In this document: positions 7,671 through 13,685 of the stretch, piece by piece | Numbering within the stretch: position 1 is the stretch's first letter | How the letters are laid out: the number at the start of each line of letters is the position of its first letter | Assembly (NCBI GenBank): GCA_023436515.1 | Contig: JAEZIV010000341.1 | Location: 1 to 13,685 of the forward strand | DNA: 13,685 nucleotides | Source of the DNA: Bacillota bacterium | GTDB taxonomy: Bacteria > Bacillota > Clostridia > Acetivibrionales > DSM-1351 | Reading direction: 5' to 3' | Program-made: the position numbers and the translations under genes | The notes under the pieces: model-generated | The model's database searches: none | Told to the model about the DNA's origin: nothing | The model's input: the letters and a program-made list of their open reading frames with translations, nothing else

Positions 7671-8432
7671 ATGAGAATAGATTTGACAGGTAAGATTGCA
7701 GTTGTCACAGGTGCCACAGGAGAACTGGGAAGGGTAATGGTACTCAGCTTGGCTAAATGCGGTGCTGAGGTGGCTATTCATTACCACAAGAATGAGGATA
7801 AGGCAAAGGAGCTTTTGCAAGAGGTCAGGAGCCTCTCAAGAAAAGCCCTTATGGTAAGAGCTGATGTTACCGATTCCGATTCTGTTATGAAAATGAGGGA
7901 TGCAATAGTAGACGGTCTTGGAAAACCGGATATTATTGTTGACAATGCTGTCATACAATATAAATGGAAGCCGATACTGGAACAAGCTCCGGAGGATTAC
8001 GAAAGCCAGTTCCGTTCCTGCGTAATGCAGAATGTACTTATGGCAAAAGCGTTTATTCCCTTCATGATCGAAAAAAGAGCGGGACGTTTTATTGCCATCA
8101 ACACTGAAACCGCAATGCAATGCATTATAGGTCAGTCTGCGTATGCCTCCGGGAAAAGGGGAATGGATGGCGTCATGCGGGTTCTTGCTAGAGAAGTTGC
8201 CGAGCATCAGATCACCGTAAACCAGGTTGCTCCAGGCTGGACCATCAGCGACAGGGACAGACTGAACGGGACAGAGAGAAATGCCGGATATGAGAAAATG
8301 GTACCGATGGGGCGTAGAGGCACCGACCAGGTAGTTGCAAATGTGGTGGCCTTCCTTGCTTCCGATCTTGCCAGCTTTATCACAGGTGCCTATATCCCTG
8401 TAAATGGTGGAACAGTAATGCCAACTATTTAG
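7671..8432 (+). CDS. Short-chain dehydrogenase/reductase (SDR) with Thr in place of catalytic Ser
   Basis: This is a 253-residue classical SDR that would oxidise or reduce a carbonyl/alcohol with NAD(P). The Rossmann glycine motif is TGATGELG (13-20). The usual N-N-A-G is changed to D-N-A-V (91-94). Asn121, the catalytic Tyr158 and Lys162 (YASGK), the PG motif at 188-189 and a typical C-terminal G-A-Y-I-P-V-N-G-G are present. The position 13 residues before the Tyr, normally Ser, is Thr145. Lys40 after the second strand leans toward NADP but is weak evidence. The ribosome site is AAGGAG, 8 bases before the ATG. The Thr could still act in proton relay. The substrate is not identifiable; a sugar or a product of the URO-D-like protein is plausible from operon position. 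Confidence 0.9.
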   Translation: MRIDLTGKIAVVTGATGELGRVMVLSLAKCGAEVAIHYHKNEDKAKELLQEVRSLSRKALMVRADVTDSDSVMKMRDAIVDGLGKPDIIVDNAVIQYKWKPILEQAPEDYESQFRSCVMQNVLMAKAFIPFMIEKRAGRFIAINTETAMQCIIGQSAYASGKRGMDGVMRVLAREVAEHQITVNQVAPGWTISDRDRLNGTERNAGYEKMVPMGRRGTDQVVANVVAFLASDLASFITGAYIPVNGGTVMPTI

Positions 8433-8478
8433 ATCGTAACGGCAGTACTACCAATCTTAACATACCAAGGAGGATAAA

Positions 8479-8793
8479 ATGGAACATAAACTATTAAGGC
8501 ATGTTGTAATGTTCAAGTTTAAGGATAGTGTATCAAAGGAAAAGATTGAAACAGTTGAGAAGGCATTTGTGGACTTGAAGGAGAGCCTACCCCTGATCCA
8601 CTCGCTGGAATGGGGTACAAATGTGAGCCCTGAAGGTATCAACGAAGGCTTTACTCATTGCTTCCTTTTGACCTTTACTAGCGAGACGGACAGGGACGCC
8701 TACCTTCCCCACCCGGCCCACATAGCCTTCGGGGATGTGTTGAAGCCGGTGATAGACAAGGTCATGGTAATAGACTACTGGGCACGAGGATAA
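8479..8793 (+). CDS. Dabb-domain (stress-responsive A/B barrel) protein
   Basis: This is a 104-residue single-domain protein of the Dabb family (dimeric ferredoxin-like alpha/beta barrel). Recognisable marks in order are HVVMFKFKD (8-16), EWGTNVSPEG (44-53), GFTHCFLLTF (57-66), YLPHPAHIAF (75-84) and a C-terminal VMVIDYW. The domain spans the whole protein, the usual length for stand-alone members. The ribosome site AAGGAGGA is strong. It is the last gene of the operon, 46 bases after the SDR gene and followed by a stem-loop. Some Dabb proteins bind small molecules or act as cyclases or isomerases (plant olivetolic acid cyclase), and bacterial members near sugar catabolic genes are mostly uncharacterised. 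A role in handling a pathway intermediate is inferred. Confidence 0.9.
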   Translation: MEHKLLRHVVMFKFKDSVSKEKIETVEKAFVDLKESLPLIHSLEWGTNVSPEGINEGFTHCFLLTFTSETDRDAYLPHPAHIAFGDVLKPVIDKVMVIDYWARG

Positions 8794-8853
8794 TTCCCAG
8801 ACTATCCATACCATGTATTAGCATACTTTTGTAATACCATCGAACCAATTATA

Positions 8854-8887
8854 TGGGGGAGGCTTGAAACTCTCCCCCAATATCTTT
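8854..8887 (+). terminator. Stem-loop ending the transporter-hydrolase operon
   Basis: TGGGGGAG (8854-8861) pairs with CTCCCCCA (8872-8879) around a 10-base loop, 61 bases after the Dabb stop. The tail is only weakly T-rich (ATATCTTT), so termination may be partial or Rho-assisted. It is the natural end of the operon. Confidence 0.55.
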
Positions 8888-8899
8888 CATCCTTAGCCT

Positions 8900-9031
8900 T
8901 TACCTGAGCATCCTAAATACTGCTCCAGCAGTAACAATAGCGTCCCCTGCCAGTTCCTTCATCGGATAACTTTCCAGCAACTTAGGACGAACAGCACAAA
9001 AGTACACAGAGGTATGGTATAATACAGTTGT
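8900..9031 (-). pseudogene. Possible C-terminal remnant of an unidentified gene
   Basis: On the minus strand a 43-codon frame ends in TAA at 8900-8902 and is bounded upstream by another TAA at 9032-9034. It has no credible start codon or ribosome site. The last 30 or so residues look like real protein: RPKLLESYPMKE, then LAGDAIVTAGAVFRMLR, alternating charged and hydrophobic like a terminal helix. This fits the tail of a gene whose 5' part was lost by deletion or by insertion of the reductase gene. I do not recognise the family, and a chance open frame is the alternative. Confidence 0.3.
9015..9023 (+). promoter_or_regulatory. Candidate extended -10 promoter for the Fe-S reductase gene
   Basis: TGGTATAAT is a perfect -10 hexamer with an extended TG, predicting a start near 9030. 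That is about 50 bases before the ATG at 9081 and would leave the ATG at 9039 almost leaderless. No convincing -35 hexamer is seen. Together with the stem-loop at 8854-8887 it suggests separate transcription of the reductase. Confidence 0.45.
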
Positions 9032-9062
9032 TTACTAAATGCCACAATTACATACAACATTC

Positions 9063-9069
9063 AAAGGAG
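9063..9069 (+). promoter_or_regulatory. Ribosome binding site that decides the Fe-S reductase start at 9081
   Basis: AAAGGAG lies 11 bases before the ATG at 9081, a slightly long spacer. The earlier in-frame ATG at 9039 has no purine-rich site upstream. Residues encoded before 9081 do not look like the family N-terminus, whereas MDFREIGKTG does. Confidence 0.55.
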
Positions 9070-9080
9070 AAGTGGATCAA

Positions 9081-10223
9081 ATGGACTTTAGAGAGATCGG
9101 AAAAACCGGGCGACAGGCCAGCGTCATCGGCCTTGGCTGTGAGCATCTCGACGGTAAGCCTTACGAGTTGGTTAAGGAGACCATTGATGCGGCACTGGAG
9201 AATGACATCAATCTATTAGATGTATTCATGCCGGGAAGGGAAATAAGGGAGAATATAGCAAAAGCACTTGGTGGACGCCGTAACAAGGTGATGATTCAAG
9301 GCCATATCGGTTCCACGGATATCAAACAGAAGTATGACATCAGCCGTGACCTTCCGGTGGTTCAGAGGTATTTTGAAGATTTACTGCGAATTTTCGGTGG
9401 CTATATCGACTTCGGCATGATGTTTTTTATTGATTCCGAGCAAGATTACGATGGCGTATTTAACACAGGCTTTGCCGACTATGTTCAAAAGCTTAAGAAG
9501 CAGGGTGATATAGGTCACATCGGCTTTAGCTCCCACAACCCGGAAATGGCCATGCGTGTTATCAATACAGGACTTCCGGAGATGCTTTTATTCAGCATCA
9601 ACCTGGCCTTCGATTTATACCCCGCTGAAACCTATGTGCTCAGTGAGCTGGACCATGGGCTGGATGCCAAAGCCTTCAGGGGATTTGACCCTAAGCGAGC
9701 AGCTCTTTATAAGCTCTGCGAGCAAAAGGGAGTGGGCATTACAGTTATGAAGACATTGGGAGCAGGTAAGCTGTTATCGGCAGAGCATACACCCTTCCAG
9801 AAGCCTATGACCATGGAGCAATGCATACATTATGCACTGACTCGTCCGGCTGTGGCTAGTGTAATGCTCGGTTGTCAGACCGGCAGTGAAGTTTTGGACG
9901 CTATACGCTATCTCGATACCAGCGACGCCGAGCGTGACTACACCCCTCTGTTGGGCACCCTGCGCAATGACTTTAGAGGCAATTGCGTATACTGCAGCCA
10001 TTGTCAGCCCTGCCCCGCCGAAATCGATATCGCAGCTGTTAATAAGTATCTAGATATAGCACGCTTGGATGAAGGGAATATTCCTCCTTCCATCCGTTCC
10101 CATTACGCTGGTCTTTCTCACGGCGGTGACGCCTGTATCGGCTGCGGAAACTGCGAAACCCGTTGTCCCTTTGACGTCCCTATAATAGACAATATGGCCG
10201 CAGCAGCACGTATTTTTAAGTAG
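9081..10223 (+). CDS. Aldo/keto-reductase-like protein with C-terminal dual Fe-S motifs
   Basis: This 380-residue protein has an AKR-type TIM barrel (about 1-290) fused to a ferredoxin-like tail. The N-terminus FREIGKTGRQASVIGLGC is the AKR opening strand. Of the AKR catalytic tetrad only Asp47 is evident. The Tyr region reads DVFMPGREI, the Lys position in VMIQGHIG is His75, and the usual His position in FFIDSEQD is Asp118. The C-terminus has CVYCSHCQPCP (Cys302, 305, 308, 311) and CIGCGNCETRCP (Cys352, 355, 358, 362), fitting two [4Fe-4S] clusters as in COG1453-type predicted oxidoreductases. It is probably cytoplasmic. It may act as an electron-transfer or redox partner rather than a standard NADPH carbonyl reductase. 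It follows the operon in the same direction, 287 bases after the Dabb gene, behind its own candidate promoter. Confidence 0.88.
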   Translation: MDFREIGKTGRQASVIGLGCEHLDGKPYELVKETIDAALENDINLLDVFMPGREIRENIAKALGGRRNKVMIQGHIGSTDIKQKYDISRDLPVVQRYFEDLLRIFGGYIDFGMMFFIDSEQDYDGVFNTGFADYVQKLKKQGDIGHIGFSSHNPEMAMRVINTGLPEMLLFSINLAFDLYPAETYVLSELDHGLDAKAFRGFDPKRAALYKLCEQKGVGITVMKTLGAGKLLSAEHTPFQKPMTMEQCIHYALTRPAVASVMLGCQTGSEVLDAIRYLDTSDAERDYTPLLGTLRNDFRGNCVYCSHCQPCPAEIDIAAVNKYLDIARLDEGNIPPSIRSHYAGLSHGGDACIGCGNCETRCPFDVPIIDNMAAAARIFK

Positions 10224-10330
10224 GAACATTCTATCAGCTTTTATACCACAAAGGGACTGCTGCTCAGAGGAGTAATTTACTCATTGTGCAACAGTCCCAA
10301 GGTGGGAGGTGACTCCCCGAAAATGTTCTA
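10221..10330. repeat. Nested inverted-repeat element with two internal hairpins (MITE-like or structured RNA)
   Basis: An outer inverted repeat GAACATT (10224-10230) / AATGTTC (10322-10328), flanked on both sides by TA, encloses two hairpins. The first is GGGACTG (10253-10259) with CAGTCCC (10292-10298), extended by TGC/GCA across one mismatch and holding an inner GAGTAA/TTACTC stem. The second is GGGAG (10304-10308) with CTCCC (10313-10317) on a 4-base loop. It lies where the reductase and rpoN genes converge. It may act as a bidirectional terminator although T tracts are short. A TA-flanked miniature transposable element is the main alternative. Confidence 0.5.
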
Positions 10331-10362
10331 CAGTTCAAACCTGGTTATCATTTGTATAAGCC

Positions 10363-10380
10363 TGATATAAATACATATCA
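10363..10380. other. Short AT-rich hairpin downstream of rpoN
   Basis: TGATAT (10363-10368) pairs with ATATCA (10375-10380) around a 6-base loop, 13 bases past the rpoN stop on the minus strand. The stem is weak, with no clear T tract. I see no other terminator specific to rpoN. Confidence 0.25.
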
Positions 10381-10393
10381 TCTGCTACCGCCC

Positions 10394-11749
10394 TTAGTAT
10401 TCTTTCCTCAGTGTGGTCTTTGGAATATTCATATCCTCTCTATATTTCGTTACAGTCCTTCTTGCAACATTTATTCCTCTTTCCTGCAATAGGTCTGCAA
10501 TTTTCTGGTCACTGTACGGTTTTCTCCTGTCCTCTTTTGCTATAATTTCTTTAATCTCCGACTTCACGCTATCGGGAAGGATTTGAGTTTCATCTTCATG
10601 ACATAATCCTTTAATAAAAAAATTGTCAAGACCGTAAATCCCCCAGGAGCATTGCAGGTACTTTCCGCTTATGGCACGGCACACGGTGGACACATTAACG
10701 CCAAGCTCCTCTGCTATTTTTTGCTGACTCAATGCAGCCAGGTAACCCGGTCCTTTGTCGAAGAACATTTTTTGATGTTCAACAATCATCCTAGTAACCT
10801 TGAGTAATGTACTATTTCTTTGAGATATGCAATTAATAACCCAGCTAGCTTCTTTAATCTTTCTGGAAATATACTCCTTTACATCATTCTCCGGATTTTG
10901 ATTCAGAAGACCCTGATAATATCCGCTGATTGATATTTGGGGCTGAAAATAATCGTTCAAAAGTACTTCAAAATAATCGCTGAATTTCACGACAATTAAA
11001 TCAGGAGTCAAATATTGAGTCGGACAGGTATATCCAAAGCTTATTCCGGGTTTTGGATTCAGGGTTTTAATGACTTTATGTGCTTTCTTTACTTCCTCTA
11101 TTGATATTCCTAACTCTCTTGAAATCACATCTAAACGATTCTTACCAAGTGTTTCAAGATAATTATTTACTAATTCATAAACAACGGGATTATTTTCATT
11201 AAGTCTACGCAATTGTATCTGCAGGCATTCTTTTAAATCTCTGGCACCTATTCCGGCAGGTTCTAATGAATGCAGAATACTTAATGCTTCTTCGACGATT
11301 GAAGTATCTACCTTTAGCTTCTGAGCAATCTCACCAATAGCATCCTCAAGATAGCCGTTATCATTTACACACATTATCATGTAATTCAGTATTAAACGTA
11401 TATTCTCCGGTACATTCATTAGGTTCAGTTGTGATTTTAAATATTGGTATAAATTCTCATCCTCAGCAGCTACATATTGTGATATATTTTTCTCTTCCGG
11501 ATTTTCAAGTTCGCTATTATATACTCTATTATCACCATTTGCAGTTTCAAGCCATTCAAGTTTTCTTTTAAGCACCTCAAAATGGTCAGCTTCATTTAGT
11601 GATTCTTCTATTTTTACTACCGGATTTTCGTCTGCTAATTGTCTCACATAAGTTAACAGCTCTTGTGAGTTTAATTGAAGAATTTCCACAGACTGCTGCA
11701 TTTTTGTTGATAATGACATTTTCTGATTCAAGCTAATATTTAAATCCAT
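10394..11749 (-). CDS. rpoN: RNA polymerase sigma-54 factor (RpoN)
   Basis: This is a 451-residue sigma-54, the alternative sigma factor that recognises -24/-12 promoters and needs AAA+ activators. The Gln-rich region I (about 1-48) contains SLSTKMQQSVEILQLNSQEL and ENPVV, the activator-interacting part. An acidic linker follows at about 50-100. The core-binding region spans about 100-280 and includes LEPAGIGARDLKECLQIQL. The helix-turn-helix is near 341-363 (KIAEELGVNVSTVCRAISGKY). The RpoN box ARRTVTKYRE at 429-438 reads -24 elements and is intact. Length is normal for the family. The gene is more AT-rich than the plus-strand operon and oriented against it. No sigma-54 activator or good -24/-12 promoter is visible in the window, so its regulon is elsewhere. 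The ribosome site (GGTGGAAG) is moderate. Confidence 0.97.
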   Translation of the reverse strand: MDLNISLNQKMSLSTKMQQSVEILQLNSQELLTYVRQLADENPVVKIEESLNEADHFEVLKRKLEWLETANGDNRVYNSELENPEEKNISQYVAAEDENLYQYLKSQLNLMNVPENIRLILNYMIMCVNDNGYLEDAIGEIAQKLKVDTSIVEEALSILHSLEPAGIGARDLKECLQIQLRRLNENNPVVYELVNNYLETLGKNRLDVISRELGISIEEVKKAHKVIKTLNPKPGISFGYTCPTQYLTPDLIVVKFSDYFEVLLNDYFQPQISISGYYQGLLNQNPENDVKEYISRKIKEASWVINCISQRNSTLLKVTRMIVEHQKMFFDKGPGYLAALSQQKIAEELGVNVSTVCRAISGKYLQCSWGIYGLDNFFIKGLCHEDETQILPDSVKSEIKEIIAKEDRRKPYSDQKIADLLQERGINVARRTVTKYREDMNIPKTTLRKEY

Positions 11750-12051
11750 ATATTACTTCCACCATCTTTCTTTACTGGCCGTAGTCTAAAATGTGCCAGA
11801 ATAATAACAATGCAGAATTTTATTATACGTGTAAAGAGTACATTTTACTCATATATCCTAGATTCAAAATATTTAAGCAGCCTGCGGCTCAAGCCTCGAA
11901 ATTAGAACTTTGTAATATTTGTATCCTATCTAAGGTAATCACGTGCATTATAGGTTTTAGCTTCTTAAGCCTTCCAAGATAATTTTAAACGCAAAAACAT
12001 AGTTCGAACCATTACTGTTCGAACTATGTTTTCTGGTGTCTGTTATCCCTT
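11750..12051. other. Intergenic region between rpoN and ridA
   Basis: This 302-base AT-rich gap contains a perfect 16-base-pair terminator at 11994-12032. It also holds a possible rpoN -10 read on the minus strand (TATAAT, bases 11822-11827), about 70 bases before the rpoN ATG and without a recognisable -35. A TGGCAC on the minus strand near 11794 has no matching -12 element. I see no convincing small gene or riboswitch here. Confidence 0.5.
11994..12032 (-). terminator. Strong terminator downstream of ridA (likely bidirectional)
   Basis: AAAACATAGTTCGAAC (11994-12009) and GTTCGAACTATGTTTT (12017-12032) form a perfect 16-base-pair stem with a 7-base loop. Read on the minus strand it ends in TTTTT and lies 20 bases after the ridA stop. 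The mirrored T run means it could also stop plus-strand transcription. Confidence 0.85.
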
Positions 12052-12432
12052 TTATACTATTGCTATACATTCAATTTCAACTAATACATTCCTGGGAAGC
12101 TTTGCAACTTCCACACAGGACCTCGCAGGAAAGTCCTTTGTAAAGTACTTTTTGTATACTTCATTAATAGCTGCAAAATCTCCCATATCTTTAATAAATA
12201 CCAATGTTTTTATGACATTATCAAAATTGGTTCCCGCTGTGGCTAATACCTCTTTAAGATTCTTTAGAACCTGTTCGGCTTGCGCAGCTGCATCTCCTTG
12301 AGCCACCTCGCCGGTCTCCGGCACTACTGGTATCATCCCGGAGGTAAAAACCATATTATTAATTTTTATAGCTTGTGAGTACGGTCCAATTGCTGCAGGT
12401 GCTTTTTCTGTAAAAATTACTTCCTTTTGCAT
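12052..12432 (-). CDS. ridA: RidA family enamine/imine deaminase
   Basis: This is a 126-residue full-length member of the RidA/YjgF/UK114 family, which hydrolyses reactive 2-aminoacrylate-type enamines or imines from PLP enzymes to 2-oxo acids and ammonia. Diagnostic features are IGPYSQAI (15-22), FTSGMIP (29-35) and the C-terminal ARSCVEVAKLPRNVLVEIE, with substrate-binding Arg104 and the conserved Glu119. These catalytic residues place it in the active RidA subgroup. The ribosome site AAGGAGAAG is strong. It follows the amino acid permease by 138 bases in the same direction and ends in its own strong terminator. The pairing fits protection during amino acid uptake and catabolism, which is inference. 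Confidence 0.95.
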   Translation of the reverse strand: MQKEVIFTEKAPAAIGPYSQAIKINNMVFTSGMIPVVPETGEVAQGDAAAQAEQVLKNLKEVLATAGTNFDNVIKTLVFIKDMGDFAAINEVYKKYFTKDFPARSCVEVAKLPRNVLVEIECIAIV

Positions 12433-12460
12433 TTACTTCTCCTTAAAAATATATTTTATT

Positions 12461-12580
12461 GCTATTGGTTATATATTGTATTTTCAATTTGCTATAAACT
12501 ATTATTTGCAACTTATCATTTTTTATTACTCGCAACCAGCTATTTACTAGTATTTACAATTTGTTATTTGTTAATTTGCT
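12461..12580. repeat. Degenerate 24-base tandem repeat between the permease and ridA
   Basis: CAA anchors recur exactly every 24 bases at 12485, 12509, 12533 and 12557, each followed by a CTAT- or TTAT-like block and a TATT-rich half. Unit 1 (12485-12508) matches unit 3 at 17 of 24 bases and units 2 and 4 at 14 of 24. A further weaker unit may start at 12461. Read as protein on the plus strand the block gives an 8-residue repeat (FSICYKLL, FATYHFLL, LATSYLLV, FTICYLLI). This looks like repeat periodicity rather than a real gene. The last unit overlaps the 3' end of the permease gene. Confidence 0.7.
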
Positions 12581-13685
12581 TTTTTACTGGAACCGTTTTT
12601 CAATCTATATGCAATATATAAAATCAAAATCCATATTGGCCCAATAAAAACAGCTATTCTGTAATCAGGCATGATTGCCATAAGCACAATAACCATTGCC
12701 ATAAATGCCAGACAAATATATGAGGATATAGGATGTAAAGGCATCTTGAATTTTAATTTACTTACTCCTTCTGCACCCTTTGCTTTTCTGAACTTAATCT
12801 GTGTAATTATAATCATTGTCCAGTTAATAATACCAGCAATAGTTGCAATTGATATTAAGTATGCAAATACCTTTCCAGGCATAAAGTAATTTAATACTAC
12901 TGCAACTAGTGTCAATGCTGATGAAGCCAGAACACCAACTACCGGTGTTCCATTCTTGCTTACCTTAGCAAGAGCGTTTGGTGCATTTCCTTGAAGGGCA
13001 AGTCCATGAAGCATACGGCCATTACTATATAAACCACTGTTATAAGCAGACACAGCGGCTGTTAAAACGACTGCATTCAGAATTCCAGCAGCTGCAGGGA
13101 TACCAATCTTTGAGAAGATTTCAACGAAGGGACTTCCGGATTCTCCAAGCTTATCCCATGGGAAGATAGTCATCATGACTCCAAGTGCACCAATATAGAA
13201 TATCAATATTCTATATACAACCTGATTAATTGCTTTAGGTATACTTTTATTTGGATCATCAGCTTCACCTGCTGTGATTCCGATAAGTTCAACTCCACCA
13301 AATGAGAACATTACCATTACTAACGAGAATAAAAGACCCTTAGCTCCATGAGGGAAGAATCCGCCGTGTTCCCAAAGGTTACTAAATCCTGTAGGCTGCC
13401 CACCATTTCCTATACCGGTGAAAATCATAAAGATTCCTAATACAATAAGAGCTATAATGGCAACAACTTTGACACCTGCAAACCAAAACTCAAATTCACC
13501 ATAGAGTTTTACACTTATAAGATTAACTAAAGTAATAACAACAAGGAAGACTAGAGAGGATACCCATGTAGGAATACTAGGGAACCAATAGTTAACATAA
13601 ATACCTACAACCGAAAGCTCCGCCATACTTACTACTATATAATTAAACCAGTAATTCCATCCTGAAAGAAATCCTGGGAACTTCC
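12571..13685 (-). CDS. Amino acid permease, APC superfamily (N-terminus cut by right edge)
   Basis: This is the C-terminal 370 residues of a multi-spanning amino acid/proton symporter of the AAT group (LysP/GabP/AnsP-like). The frame stays open beyond the Met at 13626 to the window edge, encoding FPGFLSGWNYWFNYIVVS. That is a conserved segment near the third helix, so the Met is internal and about 90-100 residues are missing. Family marks are ELIGITAGEADDPNKSIPKA and NSGLYSNGRMLHGLA, plus about nine hydrophobic helices and a basic tail ending KNGSSKKAN. The substrate cannot be fixed from sequence. It is upstream of ridA on the same strand and may be co-transcribed with it across the 24-base repeat block. 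Confidence 0.93.
   Translation of the reverse strand, partial: KFPGFLSGWNYWFNYIVVSMAELSVVGIYVNYWFPSIPTWVSSLVFLVVITLVNLISVKLYGEFEFWFAGVKVVAIIALIVLGIFMIFTGIGNGGQPTGFSNLWEHGGFFPHGAKGLLFSLVMVMFSFGGVELIGITAGEADDPNKSIPKAINQVVYRILIFYIGALGVMMTIFPWDKLGESGSPFVEIFSKIGIPAAAGILNAVVLTAAVSAYNSGLYSNGRMLHGLALQGNAPNALAKVSKNGTPVVGVLASSALTLVAVVLNYFMPGKVFAYLISIATIAGIINWTMIIITQIKFRKAKGAEGVSKLKFKMPLHPISSYICLAFMAMVIVLMAIMPDYRIAVFIGPIWILILYIAYRLKNGSSKKAN

Noticed and set aside
7836..8207. 123-residue minus-strand open frame inside the SDR gene
   Set aside because: It lies opposite the SDR active-site region and shows no protein-like features.
9039..9080. ATG at 9039 as the Fe-S reductase start
   Set aside because: It has no ribosome site, would sit about 9 bases from the predicted transcription start, and the extra 14 residues do not resemble the family.
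11780..11800. Sigma-54 promoter upstream of rpoN (TGGCAC on minus strand)
   Set aside because: The -12 position lacks the required GC (reads AGAC), so it is not a -24/-12 promoter.
12461..12580. CRISPR-like array from regular repeats
   Set aside because: Units are contiguous and degenerate, with no unique spacers and no cas genes.
12427..12621. Plus-strand 64-residue hydrophobic frame
   Set aside because: Its 8-residue periodicity is explained by the 24-base DNA repeat; there is no credible ribosome site and it overlaps the start of ridA and the end of the permease.
12571..13626. Amino acid permease as a complete 351-residue protein starting at 13626
   Set aside because: The frame continues open to base 13685 with a conserved permease segment, so the Met is internal and the gene is cut by the edge.

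Overview
The window looks like a piece of a low-to-moderate GC, anaerobic Firmicutes (Clostridia) chromosome. The signs are AGGAGG-type ribosome binding sites, a YesM-like sensor kinase beside a family 1 sugar ABC transporter, clostridial ferredoxin-like proteins, and a sigma-54 gene next to RidA and an amino acid permease. No species is assigned. There are no tRNA or rRNA genes, no CRISPR array and no intact transposase.

Layout. (1) Bases 1-683, minus strand: the N-terminal 227 residues of a membrane sensor histidine kinase, cut by the left edge. (2) Bases 684-862: a divergent regulatory region with candidate extended -10 promoters in both directions. (3) Bases 863-8793, plus strand: a likely seven-gene operon. 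It encodes a lipoprotein solute-binding protein, two ABC permeases, a cytoplasmic GH63/MGH1-like glycoside hydrolase, a uroporphyrinogen-decarboxylase-fold protein that is not the heme enzyme, an SDR oxidoreductase and a small Dabb-domain protein. A stem-loop follows. (4) Bases 8880-9031 hold an apparent gene remnant on the minus strand. (5) Bases 9081-10223, plus strand: an aldo/keto-reductase-like protein with a C-terminal pair of Fe-S cysteine motifs, behind its own candidate promoter. (6) Bases 10224-10393: a structured inverted-repeat region where the two strands' genes converge. (7) Bases 10394-13685, minus strand and visibly more AT-rich: rpoN, a RidA-type deaminase, and an amino acid permease cut by the right edge.

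How the genes may work together (inference): the sensor kinase, probably with an AraC-type response regulator beyond the left edge, senses an extracellular sugar-like ligand and controls the transporter operon. The binding protein and permeases import an intact glycoside or oligosaccharide, powered by an ATPase encoded elsewhere. The GH63-like enzyme, which has no export signal, cleaves it in the cytoplasm. The uroporphyrinogen-decarboxylase-like, SDR, Dabb and Fe-S proteins then process a released part. This set does not match any textbook sugar pathway I can name. Several of these enzymes have altered active sites: the aldo/keto reductase lacks three of four catalytic residues and the SDR has Thr for the catalytic Ser. 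This makes the operon the best candidate in the window for undescribed biochemistry.

Corrected starts: 863 for the binding protein, 3287 for the second permease, and 9081 for the Fe-S reductase. The permease at the right edge reads through to base 13685 and does not start at the internal Met at 13626.
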